A DNA stretch of 5,488 bases from Firmicutes bacterium UBA1426. GTDB taxonomy: Bacteria; Bacillota; Clostridia; Peptostreptococcales; Anaerovoracaceae. The position numbers and the translations under genes are program-made. How positions within the stretch are numbered: position 1 is the first letter of the stretch; every line of letters starts with the position of its first letter. Below are positions 1-5,488 of the stretch, one piece after another. Location: the NCBI GenBank assembly GCA_002329675.1, contig DCUA01000183.1:235-5722 (forward strand). The letters run 5' to 3'. Below the pieces are notes generated by a model. The model was given only the letters and a program-made list of their open reading frames with translations, was not told where the DNA came from and searched no databases.

Positions 1-765
1 GCTGTCCATGAAAACGGGGCAAAGATAGGTATTCAGATAAATCACGGCGGCAGAAAATGTGAGGCGGCGGGTATGGGTATCGAGGCGCCTTCTGCTATTC
101 CTTATGACGAAAAATCTAAGATTCCCCGGGAAATGACAAAAGAAGACATCGAGGAAACGGTAAATGAGTTTAAAAATGCGGCTATTCGAGCAGATAAAGC
201 CGGATTCGATATGATACAGATCCACGCTGCACACGGGTATTTGCTCAGTGAGTTTCTATCACCTCTGACCAACCAGCGACAGGATGAGTATGGCGGAAGC
301 TATGAAAACCGCGTACGTTTCTTAGGTGAAGTTCTGGACACTGTCAGAGCCGTATGGCCGCAGGAAAAGCCCATCGAGGTCCGGGTGTCTGCCGAAGATT
401 ATGGAGAGGGTGGAAACCAGCCTGCAGATCTCGCCGCCATGCTGAATCTTATTAAGGACAAAGGTATCGACTCCGTCAATGTCAGTACAGGTGGTGTCAT
501 TCCCGTAATGCCCAAAGCTTTTCCCGGCTACCAGTTGCCCCATGCGGAAATGATAAAGAGGCTTACAGGATTGCCGGTGGCTGCGGGCGGGCTCTTGTCC
601 GATCCCACAGAGGTCAATACATTCATCGAACAGGGTAAAGCCGATCAGGTCTACCTTGGCAGAGAATTGCTGAGAAACCCCTACTGGGCACTCCACGCAT
701 CCCGCACATTAAATGTAGATCTGGAGTGGCCGGAACCATACAAGAGGGCAGATCGCAGGAAATAA
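1..765 (+). CDS. namA: Old Yellow Enzyme family NAD(P)H:flavin oxidoreductase (NamA/YqjM type), 5'-truncated by window
   Basis: An FMN-dependent ene-reductase, cytoplasmic, which in this family reduces activated C=C bonds with NAD(P)H; the natural substrate is generally unknown. The reading frame is open from base 1, so the ATG at 73 is internal and not the start; 254 residues are visible. Family landmarks, numbered from the first visible codon: IQINHGGRK at 11-19 (the FMN-contacting Gln and the H-A/G-G-R motif), the substrate-binding pair HAAH at 75-78 (bases 223-234), the block FLSPLTNQRQDEYGG, VRVSAEDY with its FMN-binding Arg, and GRELLRNPYW near the C-terminus. Compared with YqjM (about 338 aa), roughly 90 N-terminal residues are missing. 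The barrel ends normally with no Fe-S/FAD extension, which argues against the larger 2-enoate reductase or BaiH-like enzymes. The gene ends in three in-frame stops (TAA TAA TAG, 763-771). No clear terminator follows it. The family is certain; the gene symbol is by resemblance. Confidence 0.9.
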   Translation, partial: AVHENGAKIGIQINHGGRKCEAAGMGIEAPSAIPYDEKSKIPREMTKEDIEETVNEFKNAAIRADKAGFDMIQIHAAHGYLLSEFLSPLTNQRQDEYGGSYENRVRFLGEVLDTVRAVWPQEKPIEVRVSAEDYGEGGNQPADLAAMLNLIKDKGIDSVNVSTGGVIPVMPKAFPGYQLPHAEMIKRLTGLPVAAGGLLSDPTEVNTFIEQGKADQVYLGRELLRNPYWALHASRTLNVDLEWPEPYKRADRRK

Positions 766-775
766 TAATAGAAAA

Positions 776-792
776 AATCATATTATGTGATT
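776..792. repeat. Short AT-rich inverted repeat after namA
   Basis: AATCA at 776-780 and TGATT at 788-792 are perfect inverted arms around a 7-base spacer, with one further T-G wobble pair inside. On the + strand there is no T-run after it, so it is not a convincing terminator for namA. On the - strand it would be followed by a run of six T, but no gene converges from the right. It could be a weak bidirectional end signal, an operator, or chance in AT-rich DNA. Confidence 0.25.
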
Positions 793-819
793 ATAGAGGG
801 AGAGAAAGGGTATTATAGA
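788..819 (+). promoter_or_regulatory. Tentative sigma-A promoter of hsp20
   Basis: The region just upstream of the CIRCE operator is AT-rich and holds -10-like hexamers, TATTAT at 811-816 or TATAGA at 814-819. These would place the transcription start at about 822-828, at the edge of CIRCE, which is the usual geometry for HrcA-controlled genes. The -35 region (TGATTA at 788-793, or TTATAG at 791-796) matches consensus poorly. The promoter is inferred mainly from the operator position. Confidence 0.35.
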
Positions 820-824
820 ATTGG

Positions 825-851
825 TTAGCACTCTCGATGGTAGAGTGCTAA
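825..851. promoter_or_regulatory. CIRCE operator (HrcA binding site)
   Basis: A perfect match to the CIRCE consensus: TTAGCACTC (825-833), a 9-base spacer, then GAGTGCTAA (843-851). CIRCE is bound by the heat-shock repressor HrcA, whose activity depends on GroE availability. The operator normally controls groESL and hrcA-grpE-dnaK; here it stands 58 bases before the start of a single hsp20 gene, which is therefore expected to be repressed by HrcA and induced by heat or protein misfolding. Confidence 0.97.
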
Positions 852-894
852 CGCAAGAGCCAATAGTATGCCTGGTTAGAAAATGAAAATTATG

Positions 895-903
895 AAGGGA
901 GGG
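895..903 (+). promoter_or_regulatory. Ribosome binding site that fixes the hsp20 start
   Basis: AAGGGAGGG lies 6 bases before ATG 910. Two in-frame ATGs further upstream (883 and 892) have no purine-rich Shine-Dalgarno sequence at proper distance, and this site would fall inside the coding region if they were used. ATG 910 is therefore preferred. Confidence 0.85.
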
Positions 904-909
904 TTAATC

Positions 910-1353
910 ATGGCAGGATTGGTACCATTCAAAAGAAACACGAGTTTGATGAGCAACAGGTTCCCGAATTTCTATGACATGCTGGATGATTTTTTCGGCG
1001 ACAGCTGGCCGCCAGGAAGAGCCCTGTCTCAAGATACTTTTAAGATCGATGTACAGGACAACGAGAACGAGTATGTTGTAGAAGCTGAACTTCCGGGGGC
1101 GAAAAAAGAGGAAGTTAATGTAGAGATGAATGACGGAAGACTCACTATTTTCGTCAAGAGAGAAGAAGCCATCAACGAAGAGAAAAAGAATTACATCCAT
1201 AAGGAAAGACGTTACTGCTCCATGAGCCGTGGCATTTATCTTGTGGATGCACAATCGGAAGGCATCAAGGCAAAGTTGGATAACGGTGTCTTGAGCATAA
1301 CAGTTCCTAAACAGGACAAAACACAAAACAAATCTCGTATCGAAATCGAGTAG
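910..1353 (+). CDS. hsp20: Small heat-shock protein, Hsp20/alpha-crystallin family (Hsp18-like)
   Basis: An ATP-independent holdase chaperone that forms oligomers and keeps unfolded proteins soluble for DnaK/GroEL; cytoplasmic. The start at 910 gives 147 aa, typical for bacterial sHSPs. Residues 1-40 form the variable N-terminal arm (MAGLVPFKRN, then an aromatic- and acid-rich stretch FYDMLDDFF at 21-29). The alpha-crystallin domain runs from about 43 to 135, with ELPG at 60-63 and the hallmark GVLSITVPK at 126-134. The C-terminal tail carries the I-x-I anchoring motif as IEI at 144-146. It resembles clostridial Hsp18 in the opening VPF block and overall size. It stands alone as a single-gene unit between a CIRCE operator and a strong terminator, so control by HrcA is expected. 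Starting at ATG 883 would add nine residues (MKIMKGGLI), but the ribosome binding site argues against it. Confidence 0.95.
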   Translation: MAGLVPFKRNTSLMSNRFPNFYDMLDDFFGDSWPPGRALSQDTFKIDVQDNENEYVVEAELPGAKKEEVNVEMNDGRLTIFVKREEAINEEKKNYIHKERRYCSMSRGIYLVDAQSEGIKAKLDNGVLSITVPKQDKTQNKSRIEIE

Positions 1354-1390
1354 GAGCAAAAACAACAATAGTCAACTGAATGAAAGCATA

Positions 1391-1438
1391 AGGTGCGCAG
1401 GGCTGATCAACTCGAGGGATTGGCCCTGCGGCCTTTTT
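1391..1438 (+). terminator. Rho-independent terminator of hsp20
   Basis: The stem CGCAGGGC (1396-1403) pairs perfectly with GCCCTGCG (1423-1430) and can be extended inward by about five pairs (TGATC with GATTG, two of them wobble), leaving a small loop. An outer AGG/CCT pairing (1391-1393 with 1432-1434) is also possible. A T5 run follows at 1434-1438. It lies 37 bases past the hsp20 stop and insulates pyk from heat-shock transcription. Confidence 0.9.
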
Positions 1439-1508
1439 GTATCGGATCACGTTCATAGAAATTCTGTCCATTTATTGACGCAGACTATATATAACCAGTG
1501 TCAAAGGA

Positions 1509-1517
1509 TGGTATAAT
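1509..1517 (+). promoter_or_regulatory. Extended -10 promoter of pyk
   Basis: TGGTATAAT is a consensus -10 hexamer (TATAAT, 1512-1517) preceded by the TGn extension. The -35 position (about 1488-1495) has only TATA-like sequence, which is tolerated at extended -10 promoters. The nearby TTGACG at 1475-1480 is a good -35 hexamer, but it lies 31 bases from this -10, too far to pair with it. Expected transcription start is about 1523-1526. Confidence 0.7.
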
Positions 1518-1520
1518 TAG

Positions 1521-1538
1521 AATTGATATAGTTCAATT
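1521..1538. repeat. Inverted repeat at the predicted pyk transcription start
   Basis: AATTGA (1521-1526) and TCAATT (1533-1538) are perfect inverted arms with a 6-base spacer. The repeat begins four bases after the -10 hexamer and spans the expected +1, the position of a typical repressor operator. It could also be a short weak hairpin at the 5' end of the transcript. No known operator consensus was recognised. Confidence 0.4.
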
Positions 1539-1568
1539 TAAAGATTAAGCACAAAAGGGGAAAGTTTT

Positions 1569-3020
1569 ATGAAGAAAACCAAGATCGTATGTACCATTGG
1601 CCCTGCCAGCGAAGGTGAAGATACACTCAAAGAGATGATTTCAGCCGGCATGAATGTAGCCCGTTTGAATTTCTCCCATGGAGACTATGAAGAACATGGA
1701 GCAAGAATCTCTATGTTAAAGAGGGTGAGAGAGGAACTGGGCCAGCCGATAGCCATTTTGCTCGACACCAAAGGGCCGGAGATCCGTACCGGAGACTTTA
1801 AGGAAAATGAAGTTTTCCTTACGGAGGGCCAGGAATATACACTCACCACCCGTGACATCCCGGGTGATAATAAGCTATGCAGCATAAGTTATAAGGACTT
1901 GCCCGGTGACATCAAAGCCGGAGACACTATTCTGATCGATGACGGTCTCGTTGCGCTCAAGGTTGAGGAAGTGATCGGAGGAGAGGATGTCCGATGCATC
2001 GTTTTGAACAACGGTGTTATAAAAAACCACAAGGGCATCAATGTACCCGGGGTCCACATCAATATGCCCCCTCTGACCGATAAGGACAAAACGGATATTG
2101 CCTTCGGCATAGAAAACGGTATCGATTTTATTGCCGCGTCCTTTGTGCGCAATGCAGAAGATGTATTAGCAATCCGGGAGTTCCTAAGAGAAAATCAGGC
2201 AGAGCATATTCAAATCATATCCAAAATAGAAAACGGAGAGGGCGTCGATAATATAGATAAGATCATCGACGTTTCCGACGGGATCATGGTTGCGAGAGGG
2301 GATTTGGGTGTGGAAGTTCCGGCAGAAGAACTTCCGTTACTGCAAAAGAGAATCATCCGCAAGTGTAACAAGGTCGGTAAGCCCGTTATAACAGCGACTC
2401 AGATGCTGGATTCTATGATACGAAATCCCAGGCCGACAAGGGCCGAGGTTACCGACGTAGCCAACGCCATACTTGATGGAACGGACGCGATCATGCTTTC
2501 CGGCGAAACGGCAATGGGGAAATATCCCGTGGAGTCCGTGGCTACTATGTCACAGATCGCAAAGAGGACAGAGGAAGCGATGGATTATTTCAGACTTTTT
2601 GTTGATCGTGAGAGCGAAAAAGAATCTACAATCACGGATGCGATAAGCCACGCCACTTGTAACATTGCCATGAGTCTGGGCGCCGAGGCCATCCTTACCG
2701 GCACATCATCCGGATATACTGCCAGAATGGTATCTAAGTTCCGGCCCAAACAGCCGATCATAGCGACGACTACGGATGAAAGTGTACAGAGGCGTTTGTG
2801 TTTATCCTGGGGCGTTTACTGCATATTGCTGCCAATGGTAGAATCTACGGACGATTTGATAAACAAAACTGTTACAAAAGCATTGGAGCACGGTAAAGTG
2901 AAGACCGGAGATCTGGTGGTCATTACAGCGGGTATCCCTGTAGGTGTGGGTGGAACCACGAACCTGATCAAAGCTCATGTGGTGGGACAACCATTGGTAC
3001 GGGGTGCGGCAAAAAAATAG
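1569..3020 (+). CDS. pyk: Pyruvate kinase
   Basis: Converts phosphoenolpyruvate and ADP to pyruvate and ATP, the last step of glycolysis; a cytoplasmic tetramer in this family. The protein is 483 aa. The N-terminal barrel begins MKKTKIVCTIGPAS. Active-site elements are visible: R32, N34 and S36 in ARLNFSHGD, D66-T67-K68 in LLDTKGPEIR, the catalytic lysine K219 in ISKIENGEG with metal ligand E221, metal ligand D245 in ARGDLGVEVP, and T277 in ITATQML. The B domain lies at about 72-168, and the regulatory C domain at about 350-475 ends in TAGIPVGVGGTTNLIK. Glu at position 71 (KGPE) is the form usual in K+-dependent enzymes. It lacks the extra PEP-utilizer-like C-terminal domain of Bacillus-type enzymes (about 585 aa) and matches the E. 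coli PykF size. AAAGGGG (1554-1560) lies 8 bases before the ATG. The next gene follows after 35 bases without a terminator. Confidence 0.98.
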   Translation: MKKTKIVCTIGPASEGEDTLKEMISAGMNVARLNFSHGDYEEHGARISMLKRVREELGQPIAILLDTKGPEIRTGDFKENEVFLTEGQEYTLTTRDIPGDNKLCSISYKDLPGDIKAGDTILIDDGLVALKVEEVIGGEDVRCIVLNNGVIKNHKGINVPGVHINMPPLTDKDKTDIAFGIENGIDFIAASFVRNAEDVLAIREFLRENQAEHIQIISKIENGEGVDNIDKIIDVSDGIMVARGDLGVEVPAEELPLLQKRIIRKCNKVGKPVITATQMLDSMIRNPRPTRAEVTDVANAILDGTDAIMLSGETAMGKYPVESVATMSQIAKRTEEAMDYFRLFVDRESEKESTITDAISHATCNIAMSLGAEAILTGTSSGYTARMVSKFRPKQPIIATTTDESVQRRLCLSWGVYCILLPMVESTDDLINKTVTKALEHGKVKTGDLVVITAGIPVGVGGTTNLIKAHVVGQPLVRGAAKK

Positions 3021-3055
3021 TCTGAACAACCTAATTGTAAAAAGGAGGCCTGGAA

Positions 3056-3415
3056 ATGAAATTCTTATGGTGCACGATCAATGTAAAGGATATGGAGGAA
3101 TCCATTCGGTTTTATGAGGAAGTAGTTGGACTTAAAGTAGATAAGAGATTTCCCATAGGACCGGGTGAGATCGTCTTTATGGGCGAAGGGGAGACGAAAG
3201 TAGAGTTGATCTATGACGGCTCAGACAAATGGCAGGGGAGTAAGGCGGGGATTTCCCTGGGATTTGAGACGGACTCCCTGGATAGGGTGATAGATCTTGT
3301 GAAGGAAAAGGGTATCGAGATTACCGGAGGACCTTTTCAGCCCGGTTCCGATTTCCGGTTCTTCTTTGTAAAGGATCCAAATGGCGTAAATATCCAGTTC
3401 GGAGAACACAAATAG
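3056..3415 (+). CDS. VOC-superfamily (glyoxalase/bleomycin-resistance fold) protein
   Basis: A 119-aa single-domain protein of the vicinal oxygen chelate superfamily, related to glyoxalase I. Two beta-alpha-beta-beta-beta repeats can be traced: residues 1-55 (INVKDMEESIRFYEEVVGLK at 8-27, then VELIYDG at 49-55) and 64-119 (DSLDRVIDLVKEKGIEI, then FFFVKDPNGVNIQFGE). By eye against E. coli GloA, the four metal ligands H5, E56, H74 and E122 fall on W5, E50, I66 and Q114, so only one acidic ligand remains. A canonical metal-dependent glyoxalase I reaction is therefore doubtful, and the substrate is unknown. An excellent ribosome binding site, AAAGGAGG (3041-3048), lies 7 bases before the ATG. It sits between pyk and the sigma-54 regulator gene (19 bases downstream) and is probably co-transcribed with both. 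A place beside pyk would suit triose-phosphate side-product handling, but this is conjecture. Confidence 0.85.
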   Translation: MKFLWCTINVKDMEESIRFYEEVVGLKVDKRFPIGPGEIVFMGEGETKVELIYDGSDKWQGSKAGISLGFETDSLDRVIDLVKEKGIEITGGPFQPGSDFRFFFVKDPNGVNIQFGEHK

Positions 3416-3434
3416 CAGAAAGGGACAGGCACTC

Positions 3435-4454
3435 ATGTACGAAGATTGCGGAATCAACCGCGTGCTTGGAGTAACCGACGTACTCCCTGTTTTCGCATGG
3501 AAACTGGACAACAGTAAAGTTATTTATGACAATGAGATGCTGCTCAAGGTCACCCACGTACATTTGGAGGCAGCGAACCTAAAGCAGATCTGCAATGAAT
3601 CGATGAACGATCCGGAGACTGTGAAGGAGAAAATCATCGATTTGGTGGAAACCAGGGGAAAACTTCATAATCCATACACAGACACAGGGGGATTGATTGC
3701 AGGAACTGTTGAAAGGGTCGGAAAGGATTACATAAATAAGGATAAGGTCAAGGTTGGGGACGAGGTTCTGGTTTTGGCATCGGCCACCATGATCCCGCTT
3801 CACATTGATCGGATTCATGATATTGACTTTCTCTTTGGCAGCATACGGGTGGATGGGTATGGCATTCTTTATGGAAACAGCAGTGTTATCCGGCGGCCGG
3901 CAGGCATTCCGACAGATCTGCTGATGTTGGCTTTCGAGGAGTCAGCATCGATTTACCACGTGTATCAAATGGCCCGTGGTAATAAGGATTTTCTTGTGAT
4001 AGGCAGTAATATATTACATGTAATGATTTATGGTTATGCAATTCGCAAAGCGGTAGGGAGCGGCGGACGCATTTCCGCGTTACTTTATAATACCGGAGAG
4101 GGCGGAACCGGAACGATCGATAAGGAAGTTAAGGCCGGGATTGATACGATTTTTGATGAGTTTGACTCAGTAAACTCCACCCATATTCTCAAATGTACTG
4201 AAAACCTTATCAGGACCCACCCCGAATTGTTTGACCTCAGCGTAAACTGTGCTGATGCAAGAGGAGCAGAGGCTATCAATGTACTGACAACAAAACCGAA
4301 AGGCACAGTCTTCTTTTCCAGCCTGATCAATAACTATAATATTGCGGTCTTTCTCACGGAGGGCTTGGGAAAAGAATTGAACATCCTTTGCGGTGACGGG
4401 TATGCTGAAAACTACGACAAGTTCATGTACGAGATGCTATCTGAGATCGAAATA
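3435..4454 (+). other. Kdd-like (3,5-diaminohexanoate dehydrogenase) domain of the sigma-54 activator
   Basis: Residues 1 to about 340. Blocks recalled from Kdd proteins and seen here: VLPxxAWKLDN (16-26), IYDNE (30-34), RGKLHNPYTDTGG (74-86) followed by GTVERVG, a xxPLHID segment near 121-125, VNCADARGAE (270-279), TTKPKGTVFF (285-294), and EGLGKELNILCGDGYAENYDKF toward the end of the domain. The length equals a whole Kdd monomer (about 345 aa), so this is a fusion of a complete enzyme fold, not a fragment. At the Rossmann glycine loop, where Kdd has a GAGGKSG-type sequence, this protein reads GSNILHV (190-196). Only the first glycine is kept, so NAD binding and catalysis are doubtful. The family assignment rests on memory of Kdd sequences, with no search behind it. 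Confidence 0.75.
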
Positions 4455-5488
4455 GATGTGGACAGACTGAGCAGGATTATGCATAAGAGCCTCAGAAGGA
4501 ACGTGGAAACCGCCAGTGCAAATATATCCGCCGATCAGGAGCGGCAACAGGATCCCATCGCTTACGATTTCATATACAAGAGTCAGTCGATGAATGAACT
4601 TTCCAGACAAATCGTGAAAGCTTCCAAGTACGACTGTTCCGTCCTGATAGAAGGGGAGACCGGCGTAGGGAAGGAGCGGGTTGCCCGGCTGATCCACAAT
4701 ATGTGTAACCGGAATATGCACCCTTGTGTCAAGGTGAACTGTGCATCCATTCCGTCTACTCTGATGGAGTCGGAGTTTTTTGGCTATGAACCGGGAGCCT
4801 TTACAGGAGCCAGCGCGAAGGGGAAAAGAGGATACTTTGAACAGGCGAACAAGGGGATCCTATTTCTGGATGAAATCAGTGAACTGTCATTGGAAATGCA
4901 GGCAAAGCTGCTTCGGGTGCTCCAGGACAAGGAATTCTATCGCTTGGGAGGAGAAAGTCCCATCAAGGTGGATGTAAGGGTACTCTGTGCTACAAATAAA
5001 AACCTGCAGGCGTTGATGTCTGCAGGAGAATTCAGAGAGGATCTGTATTATCGTCTGGCAGTGCTCATTTTGAGTATTCCGCCCCTGAGAAAGCGAAAAA
5101 GAGATATAATCCCATTGTTGGAGTATTATGTGAACGACTTTAATAAGAAGAATGAAACCCGGAAGCAGATTTCCGATGATGGGATCCAATATCTATTGGA
5201 GTATGAATGGCCCGGCAACATCAGGGAACTGGAAAATCTTGTACAGAGAGTCATGATTAACAGCGACGAAGACACTATCACGCAAATGAGTGTAATCCGG
5301 GAGTTGAGCTGCCATCGCCGGTGGGAAGGAAGCGCCTCGGAAAACCAGACGGAAGTTGGCGTGGTAGTGCCGTTAGGGCGAGACTTTCGACAGTCTATGG
5401 ATGATTACGAAAGGCAAATGATCGAGGAAGCACTGCGCTGTCATGGCAGCACACGAAAAGCGGCGGAGGCCCTGGGCATTACTCAGGC
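3435..5488 (+). CDS. Sigma-54-dependent activator with a 3,5-diaminohexanoate dehydrogenase-like sensor domain, 3' end beyond window
   Basis: An enhancer-binding transcription activator; 684 complete codons are open, with no stop before the window edge. Residues 1 to about 340 resemble the lysine-fermentation enzyme L-erythro-3,5-diaminohexanoate dehydrogenase along its full length, and no PAS, GAF or response-receiver domain is seen. A linker (about 341-378) leads to the AAA+ domain: Walker A GETGVGKE at 407-414, GAFTGA at 454-459 (sigma-54 contact loop), Walker B LFLDE at 476-480, sensor I ATN at 519-521, arginine fingers in FREDLYYRL at 533-541, and sensor II WPGNIRELENLV from 592. A Fis-type helix-turn-helix begins around 657 (DDYERQMIEEAL, then RKAAEALGIT); perhaps 10-20 residues are cut off. 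The ATG at 3435 follows AGAAAGGG (3417-3424) at a slightly long 10-base spacing, and alignment of GINRV with the Kdd N-terminus supports this start. The enzyme-like part probably senses a metabolite and controls ATPase activity. Targets lie outside the window. Confidence 0.92.
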   Translation, partial: MYEDCGINRVLGVTDVLPVFAWKLDNSKVIYDNEMLLKVTHVHLEAANLKQICNESMNDPETVKEKIIDLVETRGKLHNPYTDTGGLIAGTVERVGKDYINKDKVKVGDEVLVLASATMIPLHIDRIHDIDFLFGSIRVDGYGILYGNSSVIRRPAGIPTDLLMLAFEESASIYHVYQMARGNKDFLVIGSNILHVMIYGYAIRKAVGSGGRISALLYNTGEGGTGTIDKEVKAGIDTIFDEFDSVNSTHILKCTENLIRTHPELFDLSVNCADARGAEAINVLTTKPKGTVFFSSLINNYNIAVFLTEGLGKELNILCGDGYAENYDKFMYEMLSEIEIDVDRLSRIMHKSLRRNVETASANISADQERQQDPIAYDFIYKSQSMNELSRQIVKASKYDCSVLIEGETGVGKERVARLIHNMCNRNMHPCVKVNCASIPSTLMESEFFGYEPGAFTGASAKGKRGYFEQANKGILFLDEISELSLEMQAKLLRVLQDKEFYRLGGESPIKVDVRVLCATNKNLQALMSAGEFREDLYYRLAVLILSIPPLRKRKRDIIPLLEYYVNDFNKKNETRKQISDDGIQYLLEYEWPGNIRELENLVQRVMINSDEDTITQMSVIRELSCHRRWEGSASENQTEVGVVVPLGRDFRQSMDDYERQMIEEALRCHGSTRKAAEALGITQ
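4569..5264 (+). other. Sigma-54-interacting AAA+ domain
   Basis: Residues about 379-610, beginning FIYKSQSMNELSRQI, the usual opening of these domains, and ending after the WPGNIRELENL segment. All functional motifs of an active bacterial enhancer-binding protein are intact, including a canonical GAFTGA (4794-4811). The protein should therefore require RNA polymerase with sigma-54 (RpoN) and a -24/-12 promoter at its targets. Confidence 0.96.

Noticed and set aside
656..671. Sigma-54 promoter-like sequence (TTGGCA ... TTGCT)
   Set aside because: GG to GC spacing is 9 bases where 10 are needed, and it lies inside the conserved GRELL coding block of the ene-reductase, with no gene start suitably placed downstream.
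322..696. Minus-strand open frame of 124 codons opposite the ene-reductase
   Set aside because: It is antisense to highly conserved Old Yellow Enzyme motifs and has no family resemblance, so it is a shadow frame.
883..909. Upstream hsp20 start codons at 883 and 892
   Set aside because: Neither has a ribosome binding site, while the strong AAGGGAGGG at 895-903 is correctly spaced for ATG 910.
1230..1246. TGGCAT-N5-TTGT, resembling a -24/-12 element
   Set aside because: It lacks the essential GC of the -12 box and lies inside the hsp20 alpha-crystallin coding region.
1475..1480. TTGACG as the pyk -35 box
   Set aside because: It is 31 bases from the TATAAT at 1512, and TATA-like sequences nearer to it are only 6-9 bases away, so no proper spacing exists.
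4780..4977. Plus-strand open frame of 65 codons, and several minus-strand open frames between 3221 and 5189
   Set aside because: They overlap the long reading frame with all sigma-54 activator motifs, show no recognisable protein features and lack good start signals.

Overview
The window looks like chromosome of a Gram-positive anaerobe of the Clostridia (Eubacteriales). Grounds for this are strong AGGAGG-type ribosome binding sites, a perfect CIRCE operator for the HrcA repressor, an Hsp18-like small heat-shock protein, a pyruvate kinase without the extra C-terminal domain of bacilli, and a sigma-54 activator whose sensor domain resembles an enzyme of clostridial lysine fermentation. This placement is inferred from protein style only. 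All genes lie on the + strand.

Layout. Positions 1-765 are the 3' part of an Old Yellow Enzyme (NamA/YqjM-type ene-reductase) gene cut by the window edge. Positions 825-851 are a perfect CIRCE operator in front of a single hsp20 gene (910-1353), which is closed by a strong intrinsic terminator (1391-1438). An extended -10 promoter (about 1509-1517) with an inverted repeat just downstream leads into pyk (1569-3020), a VOC/glyoxalase-fold gene (3056-3415) and a large regulator gene (3435 to the window end, still open). The last three genes are separated by only 35 and 19 bases with no terminator between them, so they probably form one transcription unit.

The most interesting object is the last gene, 684 codons visible without a stop. 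Its first ~340 residues resemble, over their whole length, L-erythro-3,5-diaminohexanoate dehydrogenase (Kdd) of the anaerobic lysine fermentation pathway. They are fused in one frame to a complete sigma-54-interacting AAA+ domain (Walker A, GAFTGA, Walker B, arginine fingers) and a Fis-type helix-turn-helix that runs off the edge. The position of the glycine-rich dinucleotide loop has lost most of its glycines. The simplest reading is an enzyme turned into a ligand sensor: a sigma-54 activator that may detect a lysine-fermentation intermediate or a related amino acid. The similarity to Kdd was recognised from memory of the family, not by a search.

The only stretches without a gene are 766-909 and 1354-1568. 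Both are under 300 bases and are described below as regulatory DNA. No RNA gene, CRISPR array, insertion sequence or phage element was seen.
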